Assembly: GCF_003144195.1 (NCBI RefSeq)
Contig: NW_020290057.1
Location: 39,059-103,058 of the forward strand
DNA: 64,000 nt
Direction: 5' to 3'
From: Ceraceosorus guamensis
Lineage: Eukaryota > Basidiomycota > Exobasidiomycetes > Ceraceosorales > Ceraceosoraceae
Shown: positions 10,801 to 22,090 of the stretch, piece by piece
Position numbering within the stretch: position 1 is the first letter of the stretch
Layout of the letters: every line of letters starts with the position of its first letter
Notes under the pieces: model-generated
The model's database searches: none
What the model was told of the DNA's origin: nothing
The model's input: only the letters and a program-made list of their open reading frames with translations
Made by a program: the position numbers and the translations under genes

Positions 10801-12479
10801 GGCAAGGTGACCAGGAAAAAGGCGAACAATCTGGCGAAGCGCTTCACACCTTTCCGCAGTACCGCAATGTGGCGATGGGAGGGACTTTTGATCACCTGCA
10901 TGTAGGGCACAAGATCTTGCTGAGCATTGCTGCGCTGCTCAGTCGAGATCGACTCATCGTGGGAATCACGGGAGACAGCATGTTGTCAAAGAAGGCCAAT
11001 GCGGAATTGTTGGAGGACATCGTGGAGAGGGTGGAGAGGGTGAACGAATTCTTGAAGAGGTTCAGGTATGGACAACCGCCCTTGGAGAGGTTCGTCAGGG
11101 AACTAAAAGATGTTGCTGGACCTGCTGGGACGGAGAGGGATTTGCAAGCTGTGCTCACCACGGACGAGACGATTTCCGGAGGAGATTTCATCGACAAGAT
11201 TAGAAGGGAACGCGGGCTTTGCGAGGTGCGAAGAGAAGTGATCGGTGTGATTGGCGCGCAGGGCCAGACGGATGTCAAGGGCGATGCAAAGGAGCTGGCT
11301 GCTAGCAAGATTGGAAGCACGGCCATCCGAGCTTGGTTGGCCAAGCGAAAGGACCAAGAAGATGCGACGTTGGCTAGACGTGAGACATCATCGGATGAGG
11401 AGGAGGAGCAGGACGGGGAGGAGGAGGAATTTTTGCGCTGCTGCTCTGCGACCGAGCAGGACAGACCGGTCGGGGCTAGCGTACCCCCGCTCGGTCTGTC
11501 CAATCGAGCTCTTCGATCCGTCGAAGAGGACATTCTCGAACCTCCATCAGCGTCCGGTCAGGATGTGGGCAAAGCGAGGATCTCCTTGTCCTCTGCATTT
11601 GCCCATGCTCCCACAGAGGAAGAATTGCACGCTACGACGCTCTGGCCAGAGGTGCACAAGTTGTACGGGCACGAATTGGAGTTGCTGCAGATGGACTGCG
11701 TCGAGATGGATGGGGCGAGATGGATCGCTAGCTCGGCTCAGGCAAAGAGCGTCAAGGATGCTACGGTCAGGATACATCGACACTTTGCGGCAGAGGCGCA
11801 GGGTCAGCCTTCTAATTGGCAAGAGGTGCATCGATTGGAAGGACACTCGTTGGGCGTCACGGCCATCGCATTTAGTCCCAGCAGTCCTGATGACGAACGC
11901 GCGCGATACTTGCTAACCGCGAGCAGAGATCGGACGTGGCGACTCTACGCTAGGGAAATGGTCGAGCAAAAGGCCGCCACTTGGAAATTCGTCGCCGAGT
12001 CGGGCAAAGCTCACACGAGGATCATCTATGGCGTATCGTGGGCACCGCAAGCCTTGCAGCAGCAGCAGCAGCAGCAGCATCGCGCTGGAGCCACACTGAT
12101 CTTTGCCACGGCTTCGAGGGACAAGACGGTCAAGATTTGGAGGTTGAGCATGCAAACTGCCTCCGTCGAGCTCTTGCAAACTTTCAAGTTGGCTCATGCT
12201 TGTACCAGCGTCGCTTTCCACACATCTCTGATGCTGGCTGTAGGATGCGAGAATGGCGATGTGGTCCTACTGGGTCCGCTCGAAGCTCGACGTGAGAAGA
12301 GGGAAAAGGATGCGCTGGGGCCGGGTAGGGAGTGGGAGGTCAAGGGAACGCTTTGGGAACATCATGCGGATGCTGTGACGCAGCTCGCTTGGAGACCTTG
12401 CGATGAGCCTGCTCGCCACACTCTACTTTCTGCTGCTGATGACGCCGTCGTTCGCCTATCCCTCGTCTATGTAGAGTAA
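7853..12479 (+). CDS. ELP2: Elongator subunit Elp2 with an internal CAB4-type phosphopantetheine adenylyltransferase
   Basis: Elp2 is the double-propeller WD40 scaffold of Elongator, which makes cm5U-type modifications on tRNA wobble uridines. Exons are 7853-8158, 8280-8906, 8999-9927, 10014-10618 and 10726-12479 (1406 aa), all GT-AG and in phase. Elp2 hallmarks before the insert are SGHTDWVRSLDF, SSADNSAIHWGP, GHWQRINAAKWEPQGKYFAT, SDDRTTRI and ADEKVVRVFEST (up to about residue 695). After it come GASVPPLGLSNRAL (from about 1072), TLWPEVHKLYGH, SRDRTWRLY and ASRDKTVKIWRL. Residues ~696-1071 are a full CAB4 module (separate entry). The Elp2 part alone is ~1030 residues, longer than the usual ~800, partly from an Ala/Pro-rich N-terminus and loops. 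Intron 1 carries a (GCTT)n run. The fusion is seen directly in one continuous frame; a functional link is inference. Confidence 0.93.
10237..11471 (+). other. CAB4: CAB4 (phosphopantetheine adenylyltransferase) module inside ELP2
   Basis: This part of the ELP2 reading frame matches eukaryotic PPAT, which turns 4'-phosphopantetheine and ATP into dephospho-CoA, the fourth step of CoA synthesis. It has the family's N-terminal domain (starting SSAVLLVRLGDVN, about residues 703-820), then the nucleotidyltransferase core: VAMGGTFDHLHVGHKILL with HxGH at about 881-884, LIVGITGDSML, LTTDETISGGDFIDKIR and KIGSTAIRAWL (STxIR at about 1020-1024). An acidic linker (EEEEQDGEEEE) leads back into Elp2. The only intron inside the module (10619-10725) falls between its two domains, not at a border with Elp2. 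No key motif is missing, so activity is plausible. Confidence 0.88.
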
Positions 12480-13080
12480 GCACCCTTGGTGCAACCTTGC
12501 TCGAATCAATCGTTTGGGCGTCTGAATGATTGCTCATTCGCTCGACGCGGTGTGTAACTCTAAGCCTTTATACAACCCGGAAACCCTTTTGAAGCTGAGC
12601 TTGAGGACTTGCGTCGTCTGCCGACAGTGTCGGATGAGGACTTTGCCTTGCCGGAGGGTTGGGAAAAGAAAGCCCGGTGTACCTGCACGACTTGTGTCTG
12701 GCGCAGGGTGTGATGGCTGCCTGCTGCATTTCCTCGACAAGATTCCTCATTCACTGGCCATGAATGTCGATAAGCGACGTCTTGAGAGGATGTGCAATTC
12801 TTGTCTTTCTTGTTGCCTTTGTCACGGCCAGCTATGGACCCTAGCCCAGATGCTTACCTGCACCGTGCTTGCTTGCTTGCAGAAACGTGGAGTAGAGGCC
12901 GGACGGTAGGTGTGCCACTTCTTTAGGCGCTGGAGCCTTGTTGAGAAGCTCGAGAAGAAGATTCAAAATTGACGGGAAAGCGCAGACGTAGGCAGATTGT
13001 GATGAGAGCGGGCGAGCGAGCGAGCGGGCGGGCGGAGTCCGAGTCAGTGTCAAAAGACCGTGGTGGAGCGTCCTCTCTCA
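12480..13080. other. Spacer between convergent ELP2 and TFIIIC genes
   Basis: About 600 bp with open frames on both strands. One minus pair can be spliced (donor GCAG|GTAAGC near 12865, acceptor near 12756) to give a frame ending CIKA, but it has no ATG. A 60-codon minus ORF (12568-12750) does start with ATG. Nothing is recognised. Confidence 0.4.
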
Positions 13081-14210
13081 TCAGGTGCCCATCCTTTCAT
13101 CCTCTTCATTTTTCTCAGCAGCATCGTCCTGCCTAACCCCTCTGCGAGCTCCTTGTTGCACCTCTCCAACTATCGCATCGTCTACCGGCATGGAATCATC
13201 TTGCTCTTGCCCCTGCTCCTGCTCCTGTTCTCGGTCCACTTGACTTGTACTCCCATCCTCATCCCGCACGCCTTGAGACCTGGCATGCTCCGAAACTCTC
13301 CGAACAGCTGTAGCTGCAGCCGCAGTAGCACTTCCAGCTGCGATCTTGCCTCTGCCAAGGGGCAAACCGGAAGCCTTTTTGAGCGCACGAAGCACGCCCG
13401 CTTGAGCTCTTTCTTCGTCTGTAAATTTGGGTCGACCAGGTTGCTTTTTGGTCGGAGCTATTGTTGTTGCTGCTCCTGCCCCTTCCCCTGTCCCTGCCCC
13501 TACTGCTGCTCGTGCTTCGGCGGCCGATGATGATGCTTTTTGCAAGTGGGCTACGCTGGAGCTTCCGGCCTGTTGGCGAGGCGGCGGTAAGGGTGGATTC
13601 GCTGGCCCCTCCCCCTCCTCCTCACGAGAAGACTTGAGCTCCGAGGCTGGACTGAGAAGAATGTGCGAAGTGCTGCTGGAACTGCAACGCAGCGGCGCTT
13701 CGAGATTGCTAGAGGCAGACAAGTCGATGGGTCGCACGGTTCGCGTCTTGGCTCCGCTCGGTGCTGAGATGAGCACAGCGAGGGTGTTTGTAAGCTGATC
13801 GAGTGTCCGATACGAAGCTTATGGAGGCTTATGCTTTGATGATGATGAAGAAGAAGAAGAAGAAGAAGAAGAAGAAGATGATCGCAGGACTCACGCTTCT
13901 GTACGCTAAAGAGCAACTCTGTACCCAACAGCTCGTCCCACTTGCCTACGAACAATGTTCCTCCGATGCGCACCAGCGGGGTCGACGTTTCCAGACCCTG
14001 CGAGCAGTTCGGGAAAGAGGCGGTGGAGGTGGAGGATGAGCGACGGCAGTAGACGACAAGAGGAGACGCGCAAAAGGCGGAACTTACGGTGAGGGACACC
14101 TCTCTTGCGCTCTTTAGCAACCTTCCCGCATCAGGTCCGACATCCATCACCACCAAATGCTCCTCCTCTTCGTACTCCCACTCCCACTCGTGCTCTTCAT
14201 TTTGTTTCTG

Positions 14211-14250
<40 letters not shown>

Positions 14251-14438
14251 TCGTGCTCCTGTTCCTCATACTCGTGCACCTCGTCGTTGTCGCCTTGCTC
14301 AGCACCCTGCGTCAAGCTCTGCTGCTGCTGCTGGACTCCCTCGGGAAGGGATGAGAATGCCTCGACTCGCTTGTGAGAGGATGTGAGGAGGTGAGGAGGA
14401 GGAGGAGGGAAGGGCTTGGGCAGAGGAGCGAGGGGCAT
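13081..14438 (-). CDS. TFIIIC triple-barrel subunit (TFIIIC_sub6 / tau55-like)
   Basis: A probable small subunit of TFIIIC, which recruits RNA polymerase III to tRNA and 5S genes. Exons are 14438-14088, 13997-13895 and 13817-13081 (396 aa), in phase. The domain is recognised from EEHLVVMDVG (about residue 91) joined across intron 1 to GLETSTPLVRIGGTLFVGKW and DELLGTELLF (residues 118-150), the strand pattern of the triple barrel. Ahead of it is a strongly acidic (EQ)n and (EW)n stretch (residues ~49-93). The C-terminal ~240 residues are low-complexity with one AT-hook-like GRPK. Intron 2 (13818-13894) contains a long CTT run; its acceptor was chosen because the nearer CAG breaks frame. The family call rests on short motifs, so it is less certain than its neighbours. 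Confidence 0.72.
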
Positions 14439-15311
14439 GCTTGGGCTTGCGCTCTGAACACAATCCTCGCCTCGCCTTTTGCTTTTATTCGTGCGCGTGC
14501 GATGCGCGAGTCACGTTATACCTGCAGTTGCGAGGCGAGGTGCGACGGTGAGGATGGATGGATGGATGGATGGATGGATGGATGGATGTGCGTGCTGCCT
14601 GGTGCGAATCTGAATGGACTGGGAGCAAGCTGATTGTCCGTCTGCGCTCGGCCCTTGTCGTTGCGCCTCTTGTGCTGGCAAATCGCTGATCGCTGATTGC
14701 TGATCTGATCGCTCGGCCTGAAGCGTAAATGTGGGTGCGCTATACAGCGTGCAAGGTGGTTGTGAGCGAGGAGCGGCACGGCACGACACGGCACGGGTTT
14801 GCATGCTGGGAATCACGAATCGCTGATCATCGAACTGAATCGTGAATGTGAATATTGATGTGATTCACGATTGAATGCAAATCAAGAATCAAGAATCACA
14901 ATCACGAATCATGATGGCAATTCAAGATGAGCAGCTCAGCACGGACCATCAGCAGCGGAAGCACGAAGCAGCAATCTTGAATCTTGAATGTGAATCGTGA
15001 ATTTGATGAATCAATTAAAAGCAGCATCGTTCGCTTGTTCGCTTGTTCGCTCGACGTGCAGCAGCCGTGCCGTGCACGTGATCTGCCGCCCGCCAGCTTT
15101 GCTTCCTGTTCACGTGATCCCCTTCTTGGACCCCCCCGCACATGCAGCATATGCATGGGCCTCAATCAGACACAGCACTCAATCACCAATCGTGAATCAA
15201 GACTTTGACTGCCTCCCAGCTCCAATCCATCCCAATCATCCTTGTCCACCGTTCCACGTCGCACATTTCATTCACGATTGTGACTCACGACTCTTGGCTC
15301 GTTCAGCAAAG
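14439..15311. promoter_or_regulatory. Bidirectional promoter region TFIIIC subunit / RIC1
   Basis: Divergent starts flank this 870-bp interval. It holds a (GGAT)n array (14553-14588) and a dense cluster of AATCACGAAT, GATTCACGATT and AATCGTGAAT words at 14810-15290. No gene seen. Confidence 0.55.
14553..14588. repeat. (GGAT)n tetranucleotide array
   Basis: About nine perfect units in the bidirectional promoter. Confidence 0.9.
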
Positions 15312-18300
15312 ATGTACTGGCCCACTGCCACTGCCCAGAGGTTGCACCTCTCTCCTTGCATCCCCACATCCGCGCCCGCCCAAGCCGATTCTTCCTCTTC
15401 CTCCTCCTCCTCCTCCGCCTCCTCCTCCTCCTCCTCCTCGTCGCACCTCATCGCGCTCGTACCATCACCCTCTCATCGCAGATTCATCAGCTCGGATGCC
15501 AGCACCATTCACTTGTGGACCACTCGTCCCGCACACTGTATAGCTGCGTTTGTGAGGACGCAGAGGAGCTTGGATCAGTATGGCCATAATGCAGGCGTCG
15601 TATGGAGGGATGAGGGCGCTTTCGCCGTTCTGGTGAGTAGCATACGCCCTCTCATCACATGGACCCTACGCTCTTTGCGGCCGTCTCTCGAATGCTTCAC
15701 GCTCACACCCCCGCGTGCCGCGCATGGCGCAGACGACGACTTCCCACCTGCTGCTCTACACCATCCTTCCCCTCGGAGGCCCTCCATTCTCCTACCTCCC
15801 CTCCACAGGTCCCACCTCCAAATCCAAAGCTGGCGAATTCTACGCTCCCTCGTTGCAATCCCTCGGCAACAACTTTGCGGCGGGAGCTGGTGAGAGGACA
15901 AACGAGCTTCGCGATGCTGCAAACACGGATTGGGCTTGCGAAGCGTGCGAGATCAGGTTCAGATTGGTGCTCAGGGTAGATGCTGGCGTGAGCAGGTATG
16001 TACACAACTCATCACGTGCTCGCGTTATCCTAGCCTGCTCCTCCGTGCTCTCCTCGACTCACAATCCTCTGCCCTCACACTGCCCCCTTGACAGCTTTCA
16101 GAGCACACCCACCCACATCTTGCTCGCTACCCTTCATCCACCTTCTCTGCAATGCATTCCCTGGCCTCCCGATGATCCTTCCCATCCTCCCAATCACGAT
16201 GCACCTCGAACCGCCCTCTTATCCCGTTTGGATTGGATCGTCCAGAGCTCTTCGGTTGATGGGCCCGCACGCGATGCGGAGGCGGGGCCAGAGGAGACAT
16301 CGGGACGATCAGCTGCGGGTGAGCGAGCAAGCGAGCGAGCGAGCGCCGTGGCAGTAATCTCGCACTCGCTTGCATGGCAACCGAGCGAGCGCCCTTCTAT
16401 CTGCTAGTCAAATGGCTCTGACTTTGGGTCTGTGCATCTCTTGCCCCCCACCCCCCACCCCCTTTATTCCTGGCAGTTCACGTCATTGCTCAGTCTTTTA
16501 GTGAGGAGCTAGCGACGCACGTGTGGATTACTTCCGACGGTCGAGCCTACCTTACCACTCTCACCTTTGACACCCGGGTGAGTTCAGACAGTTGGGCCTC
16601 GACGCCACGCGCTTGTCCCCGCTTGGCTAAACCATCGCGACTTCCATTGCGTTTTGCATCACGTCAAGACGGCGATTTGGCGCGGCAAATGTTTTCATGG
16701 GCCCATTCGATCTCGTCGAAGGTCTGCAGCTGGTAGGAGCGTCGCCTCCATGTCGGAGGAAGGGGGCGACGGATCGACGATGGATCATGAGCGGGACAAG
16801 AGTGCCCAGACTGATGTCGAACAGGCAGGAGGAGAGGAGGGGGCAGAAGAAGACGAGCCGGAGATTTCCCCGCCTATGGGTGCCCTGTCTCGCGGTACGG
16901 CTATCGGTATCAACGGTGCCTTTTCGCTCATAGCTATAGGTCTGTCTGGCGGATCGGTAGCAGTGTACACCTATCATCCCCACTCGGCAAAAGCTAGACC
17001 TTCTCACATGCTCAGCGTCAGAACGGCACTCAAGAGCACCGCTAGTTATCTCACCACGGGGCCGGTCAAGTCTTTGCAGTGGACCGAGGATGGGCATGCG
17101 CTGGCTGTTGCTTGGGAGAAGGGTTGGGCGGTGTGGAGCACGTATGGCAAGCTGATGGCTTGCAGTCTGACAGAGGGCTGGGAGAATGCGTGAGTTTGCA
17201 AATCACCCCAGGGTGATGGAATGACAAGCTGCATGGCGGCGCAGTGTCTGACGCTTGGGCAGCCTTGTACAAATCTTGCACCTGTGATGACAGCTCGCGC
17301 ACATTTACGGACCACTTTATGCGGGGCGTGCAGTCTGCTTTTTGGGGCCCTGGGAGCTGCGACCTTTTCATGCTCCATGTTCCTTCTGACGATCCTACAC
17401 CCACGAGTGCGTCTCAAGGGCTTGCCTTGCCTGCAAAAGAGCTCAAGATGGTCAATCCTAACAACCCTCCTCGCCCTTTGCAACTCTTCTGCCCCGCTCT
17501 TGGCGCGCACACAGGCAGGGATGGGCAATTATTTGCGCTACCCTTTGCAAAGAGCGCAATGGCTGGGCAGCACTCGCCCGATAATACGAGGTACGCCTTT
17601 GTCCAGCTCGATGATGCGTTGCTGGTCTACAGAGGTAGCGAGAGACCAGACATGAGCATCATCAATCCCGAATCGGATGTCTGGCAGCATGTCAAGGTGC
17701 GCCAAACGATACCTGCACCTCGCGAAACGCTCCTGACCCTTGGAGACACCCGTTTCGCTGCCCACGCAGATACCTCAAGCTTACATGGCGGCCAATTGGC
17801 CGATCCGATACGCTTGCATCAGCGCTGATGGGCGACTCATTGCCGTCTCTGGTCAAAGAGGGCTAGCGCACTTTAGCACGCTATCGGGACGGTGGAAAAC
17901 GTACTCGAACAAATCTCAGGAGAGGGCGTTTGCAGTGCAAGGAGGTTTGCAGTGGTATCAGCACGTGCTGATCGCAGCCGTGGTGACCGAATCATCGACG
18001 TTCGAAATCCGACTGTATTCAAGGGATTCGGATTTGGAAGACGCCAGGATCTTGTTCAAGGAGCAATTGGAAGCACCTGTAGTGCTCACGTGCCTCTTTG
18101 ATAATAGTCTCCTGGTATACACCCACGACAATACCTTCTTTCACTACCTCATCGATACGGAGCAGGACGATATCAGACTCAAGTTGTGCGGAAGCATCAC
18201 GTTTGATGGCGTTGTTGCAGAGCCGTCTAGAGTACGAGGCATGAGCTGGATGGTTCCGCCTTCGCAGCAACGTGAGTCGTGCCTGCCGGCGAGCCGCCGC

Positions 18301-20437
18301 CGCCCTTGGTTCGACTATTTCTCATCCTGTGTGCGCGTCTTATTTCACAGAGTTTGGAGACCCGATGGACGACCTGACCGTGGCTACCGTCATTTTCCTC
18401 ATCGACGGCAAACTCATGCTTCTGCGTCCCCGAAAGGTGAGTCGTGATCCGGCATGCTTTGTAGTCTCGACGCCGTAACGACCCAGAGTGACTAACGTGC
18501 TTCACGCGCCACTGCTCTGTCGCCTCTGTACGAATAACAGGCAGGCGAGGATCAAGACGAAGTGTCGTACGATATGCAAATCCTCGGCGATCGCATCGAG
18601 TACTACTGGACCCACTTGTCGGGTGTTGGTACACTGGAAAATTCTCTGTGGGGATACGACGGACATGGTATAAAGTTGTGGCTCGACGCGCTCACCATCG
18701 AGCAGGCGGAAAGGGTGGATGAGGAAGAGGACGAGGATACGCCAGAGTACAAGACGATCGAGGAGAGCGTCTCCATGCCTCTTGATTTCTATCCGCTATG
18801 TGAGTAGTAGACCGTTGCACGACGAACAGACTCGACGCCCCTTGTAGGCTGACCGACATGACCCTCTGATGTGCTTGTCTGTAGGCGTCTTGATCGAAAA
18901 GGGCATCGTCATAGGTGTCGAGCCCGAAGTATCTCTGCGACGCTCGCTCGACTTTACAATCTTTAGAAGCAGCACCACGACTTTGCTTTTCCTTCAGCAC
19001 GTCTTGCGTTGCTACCTCGCGCGCGATCAGCTCTTGGAAGCCGTGCTCTTCGCGAGTCATTACAGGGACCTGGTATACTTTGCTCATGCGTTGGAAATCT
19101 TGCTGCATGCGGTGTTGGAGGATGAAGCGGATGCGTTGCTGGAGGAGGCCGAGCAGCGCGGATCGTCGGCTCCCTCCAGCCCAACTCGGAGACGCCCCAG
19201 CATCGCACCCGCCAATGGCCTACCTGCCTCATCGAGCATGGACAGCGCGAATGTCGCAGACACGAGCAGCGGTTCGGCCATCGTTCACCCTTCCGGCACG
19301 GTGAACGGTCATGATCTTCCCAATCGCGCATTACTGCCCGTAGTGGTGGCATTCTTAGATCACTTTGACGAAGCTCTAGAAGTAGTGGTAGGCTGTGCAC
19401 GCAAGACGGAAGTTGCACGTTGGTCCTACCTGTTCGACGCTGTTGGTGCGCCTCGAGATCTGTTCGAGAGCTGCGTAGCAGCAGGCGATCTCAAGACTGC
19501 TGGATCTTATCTGCTCGTCCTGCACAACTTGGAAGCACTGGAAGAGAGCACGGCGCAAGCTATACGGCTGCTGAAGCTTTCCGCTGAAGCGCAGAATTGG
19601 ACCTTGTGCAGGGACCTGCTTAGATTTGCTAGGAGCATGGACGAGAGTGGACAGACGCTCAGACAGGCTGTCAACGAGGCTAGACTGCTTCCCGAGCTCA
19701 GCTCCCTGTACGCCCTTCCTACTCGGTCCGACCACGATGGCGAAGTCACGCTGTTTGTGCCGCAATCTGTGGGCGGAGCAGGAGCACCTGCGATTAGCAG
19801 GGGTGCGAGAGCAGAAAGCAACATTCCCCCTCCTCTCAACCGGGTCGTATCCGCACCCTCCCTGCTCGACGAAGCGCTCCTCGAAGAGTCAGAAGGTGGC
19901 GACTCTTTAGATGGCGCGCTTTCCTTGCGCACGCCCACAGCGTCCGCTCGACCTTCCCTCTCGCCCACCTCGCACCTCACACCTCAGCGAGCCAACTCCC
20001 TGTTCGGCGTCGCTTCGGAAGGTCCACCGATTCCTCAAGTCAACGTCAATGGACGAGTCCTGCCTTCTGTCCAGCAGCAGCAGCAGCAGATACAACGCAG
20101 CGCCAGCAGCTCCAGCATGAGTGCCAGCACCAGCAACGGTTCTACCGCGTCCGCCTCGGCGAATTTGGCAGCACCGCACAAGACGCACCGCAGTGGTCGC
20201 AATGCGACGGGAGCTGGAGCGGGCTTGGGCATGTCTTTGAGTCGAGTCGGATTGAGGAGCACGGATAGACTTTGGGATCCGAGCACCAATAGCCCAGTCA
20301 CTGGCAGAAGAACATCTACATCCACAGCATCGAGCGCGAGCGCAAATAGCTCGCCATCTCGGACAGCATCGACGGATCTACCTCTCCCCTCTGCAGATGG
20401 CCAAAACGAAAGGCAGGCTATAGCTGGTCCAGAGTAG
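15312..20437 (+). CDS. RIC1: RIC1, Rab6/Ypt6 guanine-nucleotide exchange complex subunit
   Basis: RIC1 with RGP1 activates Ypt6/Rab6 at the Golgi for retrograde traffic. The model is 1410 aa in ten exons: 15312-15632, 15733-15995, 16095-16318, 16477-16577, 16669-17189, 17294-17696, 17770-18271, 18351-18436, 18541-18799 and 18885-20437. Every junction is GT-AG and in phase. The start MYWPTATAQRL is the family N-terminus, here with an inserted Ser run. Middle motifs are WRGKCFHGP, GWAVWSTYGKLMA, NWPIRYACISADGRLIAVSG and SGRWKTY. The conserved RIC1 helical domain (residues ~905-1175) includes YLARDQLLEAVLFASHY and ARKTEVARWSYLFDAVG. The last ~230 residues are a Ser/Thr-rich tail. A nearer CAG at 17243 is out of phase, so exon 6 is placed at 17294. 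The 3' end faces NNR2, with stops 57 bp apart. Confidence 0.93.
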
Positions 20438-20482
20438 ACGCTCGAGGGCATTGCAAGGTCTTTTGCAAGGAGGTCATGATAT

Positions 20483-20488
20483 TTTATT
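20483..20488 (-). terminator. AATAAA polyadenylation signal for NNR2
   Basis: AATAAA on the minus strand lies a few bases after the NNR2 stop and within 60 bp of the RIC1 stop on the other strand. Confidence 0.5.
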
Positions 20489-20494
20489 GCACCG

Positions 20495-22090
20495 CTACAA
20501 TGATGCGCTGATCAAATCTCCAAAGTACCTGCATGGGGCGATGAATTTGAGCGCTCTCGAGTAAGGGATTGCGTCTTTGTACGGTGCGCAGGGCGTGGCA
20601 CTCACTCTTCGTACGCATTTCCGACCTCATCGATGGCATCGTGAGCCAACATGCTCCTCTTTTTGCGCTCGAACGCTTTCCTGCTCGAAGCTCGAGCGAT
20701 GAGCGCAGCTCCAAAAGCTGCCAAGAGCGGTCTCCTCTCCGCCTCGATACGATCCTTGTACGGCGAGACTTGAGCCCAGGCTATGAAAGTGCCCAGCGAG
20801 CCCGAAAGAATGTCGCCTTGGCCCCCGCAGCGCTTTAGCGAACCTGGTGCATCGACGTGCAGCACTTGCCTGTGCGGATGAATCAAGCGTGCACGTACGT
20901 TCTGTGAGCTGACTTTGGCAAGAGAGCGATGGGGGGGGGGGGGGGGGGCAACACTGTCATTCGACCCACTTTCCGTTGCTTATGCGGTCCACTTTGCCCT
21001 TTTGCAAGATGGTGCAGCCGAATTGTTTGGACAGCGCAACCACCGCATCGTCCGTGTCGGGATTGGAACGATCGACGTTCTGTACAGAGGGAGCCAAGCA
21101 GACTTGAGCGAACGCCGCCTCCCCAATGCCCCAAAAGAAAGCCAACGTTTCGCAATCGTTTGCAGCTCACCAGCGCATCGCACAGTCTACCGAATTCGAC
21201 GACGTTGGGCGTCAAGATGGCGTTGTTGTAGCCCATTAGCAAATTGGGCTCATTCGACAACAACCAAAGCCCGTCTGCATCCACCACGATTGGCAACTGT
21301 TGAGATTTGGCAAGCTGCGGACGGTTGGGGGGGAGATGGTGCAGGTATGCAAGTTGGCGGATGTGCATACACTCTGCATCTTTTCCACCCCACCGACTCA
21401 CTTGGATGGCTATCCTGCCAGCAGTCTGCATGTGCTTGTCCCTGCCCAGTCCCGGGCCCACTACGAGGGCGTGTAGTCTTCCCAAGATGGGTCTTAGCAC
21501 ATCCTTGAGCTGCTCGTCGTTTCTGCGTAGCGGCAAAGGTGGAACCTGAGCAGAATGGACATGGCTAGCTGAGATGCAAAAGAGGGGGGATGTGGGCCCA
21601 CCCAACGCGCTCACTTTTCTTGTCCCAGCAAAGTCATGACGATGAGATCGGGAGAGTAAGTCTTGATGACGTGACCGGCATCGGGCGAGCAGATGTTGAA
21701 GGACATGTCGCAGCCCAAGCGCATGCTGGTCATTGCAGCAAAGAAAGGAGCGCCTGAATAATCTGCGCTTCCTCCCACAATGCCCACCCTGCCTGCTTGA
21801 CCCTTGTGAGCTTCCGATGTGAGGGGAGGGATGAGGTTGCGCAAGTCTGAAAGTGCGCAAGGGTCGATTGCTGCTTGACGGGAAGAGTGCGATGACATGA
21901 TGGGCAGAGAGGCTTTGCTGGGGGGTCGAGAGGCGGAATGCACCAGTCTGCTGCGAGGAAGCGCGAGAGGTGCAGAAGCGCAAGCTGGAAGAGTGATGGC
22001 CAAGGTAGAGATCAGGGCAGCTTCAAGGGGAGTGCGCGTGAGAGTGCGCGTGAGGGTGAGGGTGCGGGTGTTGGTGCAGCTTCGAATCAT
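20495..22090 (-). CDS. NNR2: ATP-dependent (S)-NAD(P)HX dehydratase
   Basis: A metabolite-repair enzyme that dehydrates damaged NADHX/NADPHX back to NAD(P)H using ATP. Exons are 22090-21615, 21564-21402, 21314-21171, 21079-20970, 20869-20606 and 20528-20495 (396 aa). Family motifs run in order: [86 protein letters not shown] and the phosphate loop [14 protein letters not shown]. The first ~65 residues are Arg/Thr-rich and leucine-rich before a second Met (MSSHSS), suggesting a mitochondrial presequence and possibly two start sites. Intron 1 is only 50 nt; the closer CAG is out of frame. The final 11-codon exon (ending SASL) is chosen because it continues the C-terminal helix; without that splice the protein would stop at 20602. 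Intron 4 contains a G run of about 17. Confidence 0.9.
20931..20948. repeat. Poly-G run in NNR2 intron 4
   Basis: A homopolymer of about 17 G on the plus strand, inside the spliced region 20870-20969. Confidence 0.85.

Noticed and set aside
12526-12909. 127-codon plus frame after ELP2
   Set aside because: Cys-rich only by composition; it starts in the likely ELP2 3' UTR and runs through a GCTT array.
13081-14438. Transcription factor with bZIP or AT-hook function
   Set aside because: The single GRPK and basic stretch are weak; the barrel motifs fit a TFIIIC subunit better.
17165-17244. RIC1 exon 6 starting at 17245 after CAG
   Set aside because: This acceptor does not fit the phase of the GTGAGT donor at 17190. 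The CAG ending at 17293 does, and restores a normal family sequence.
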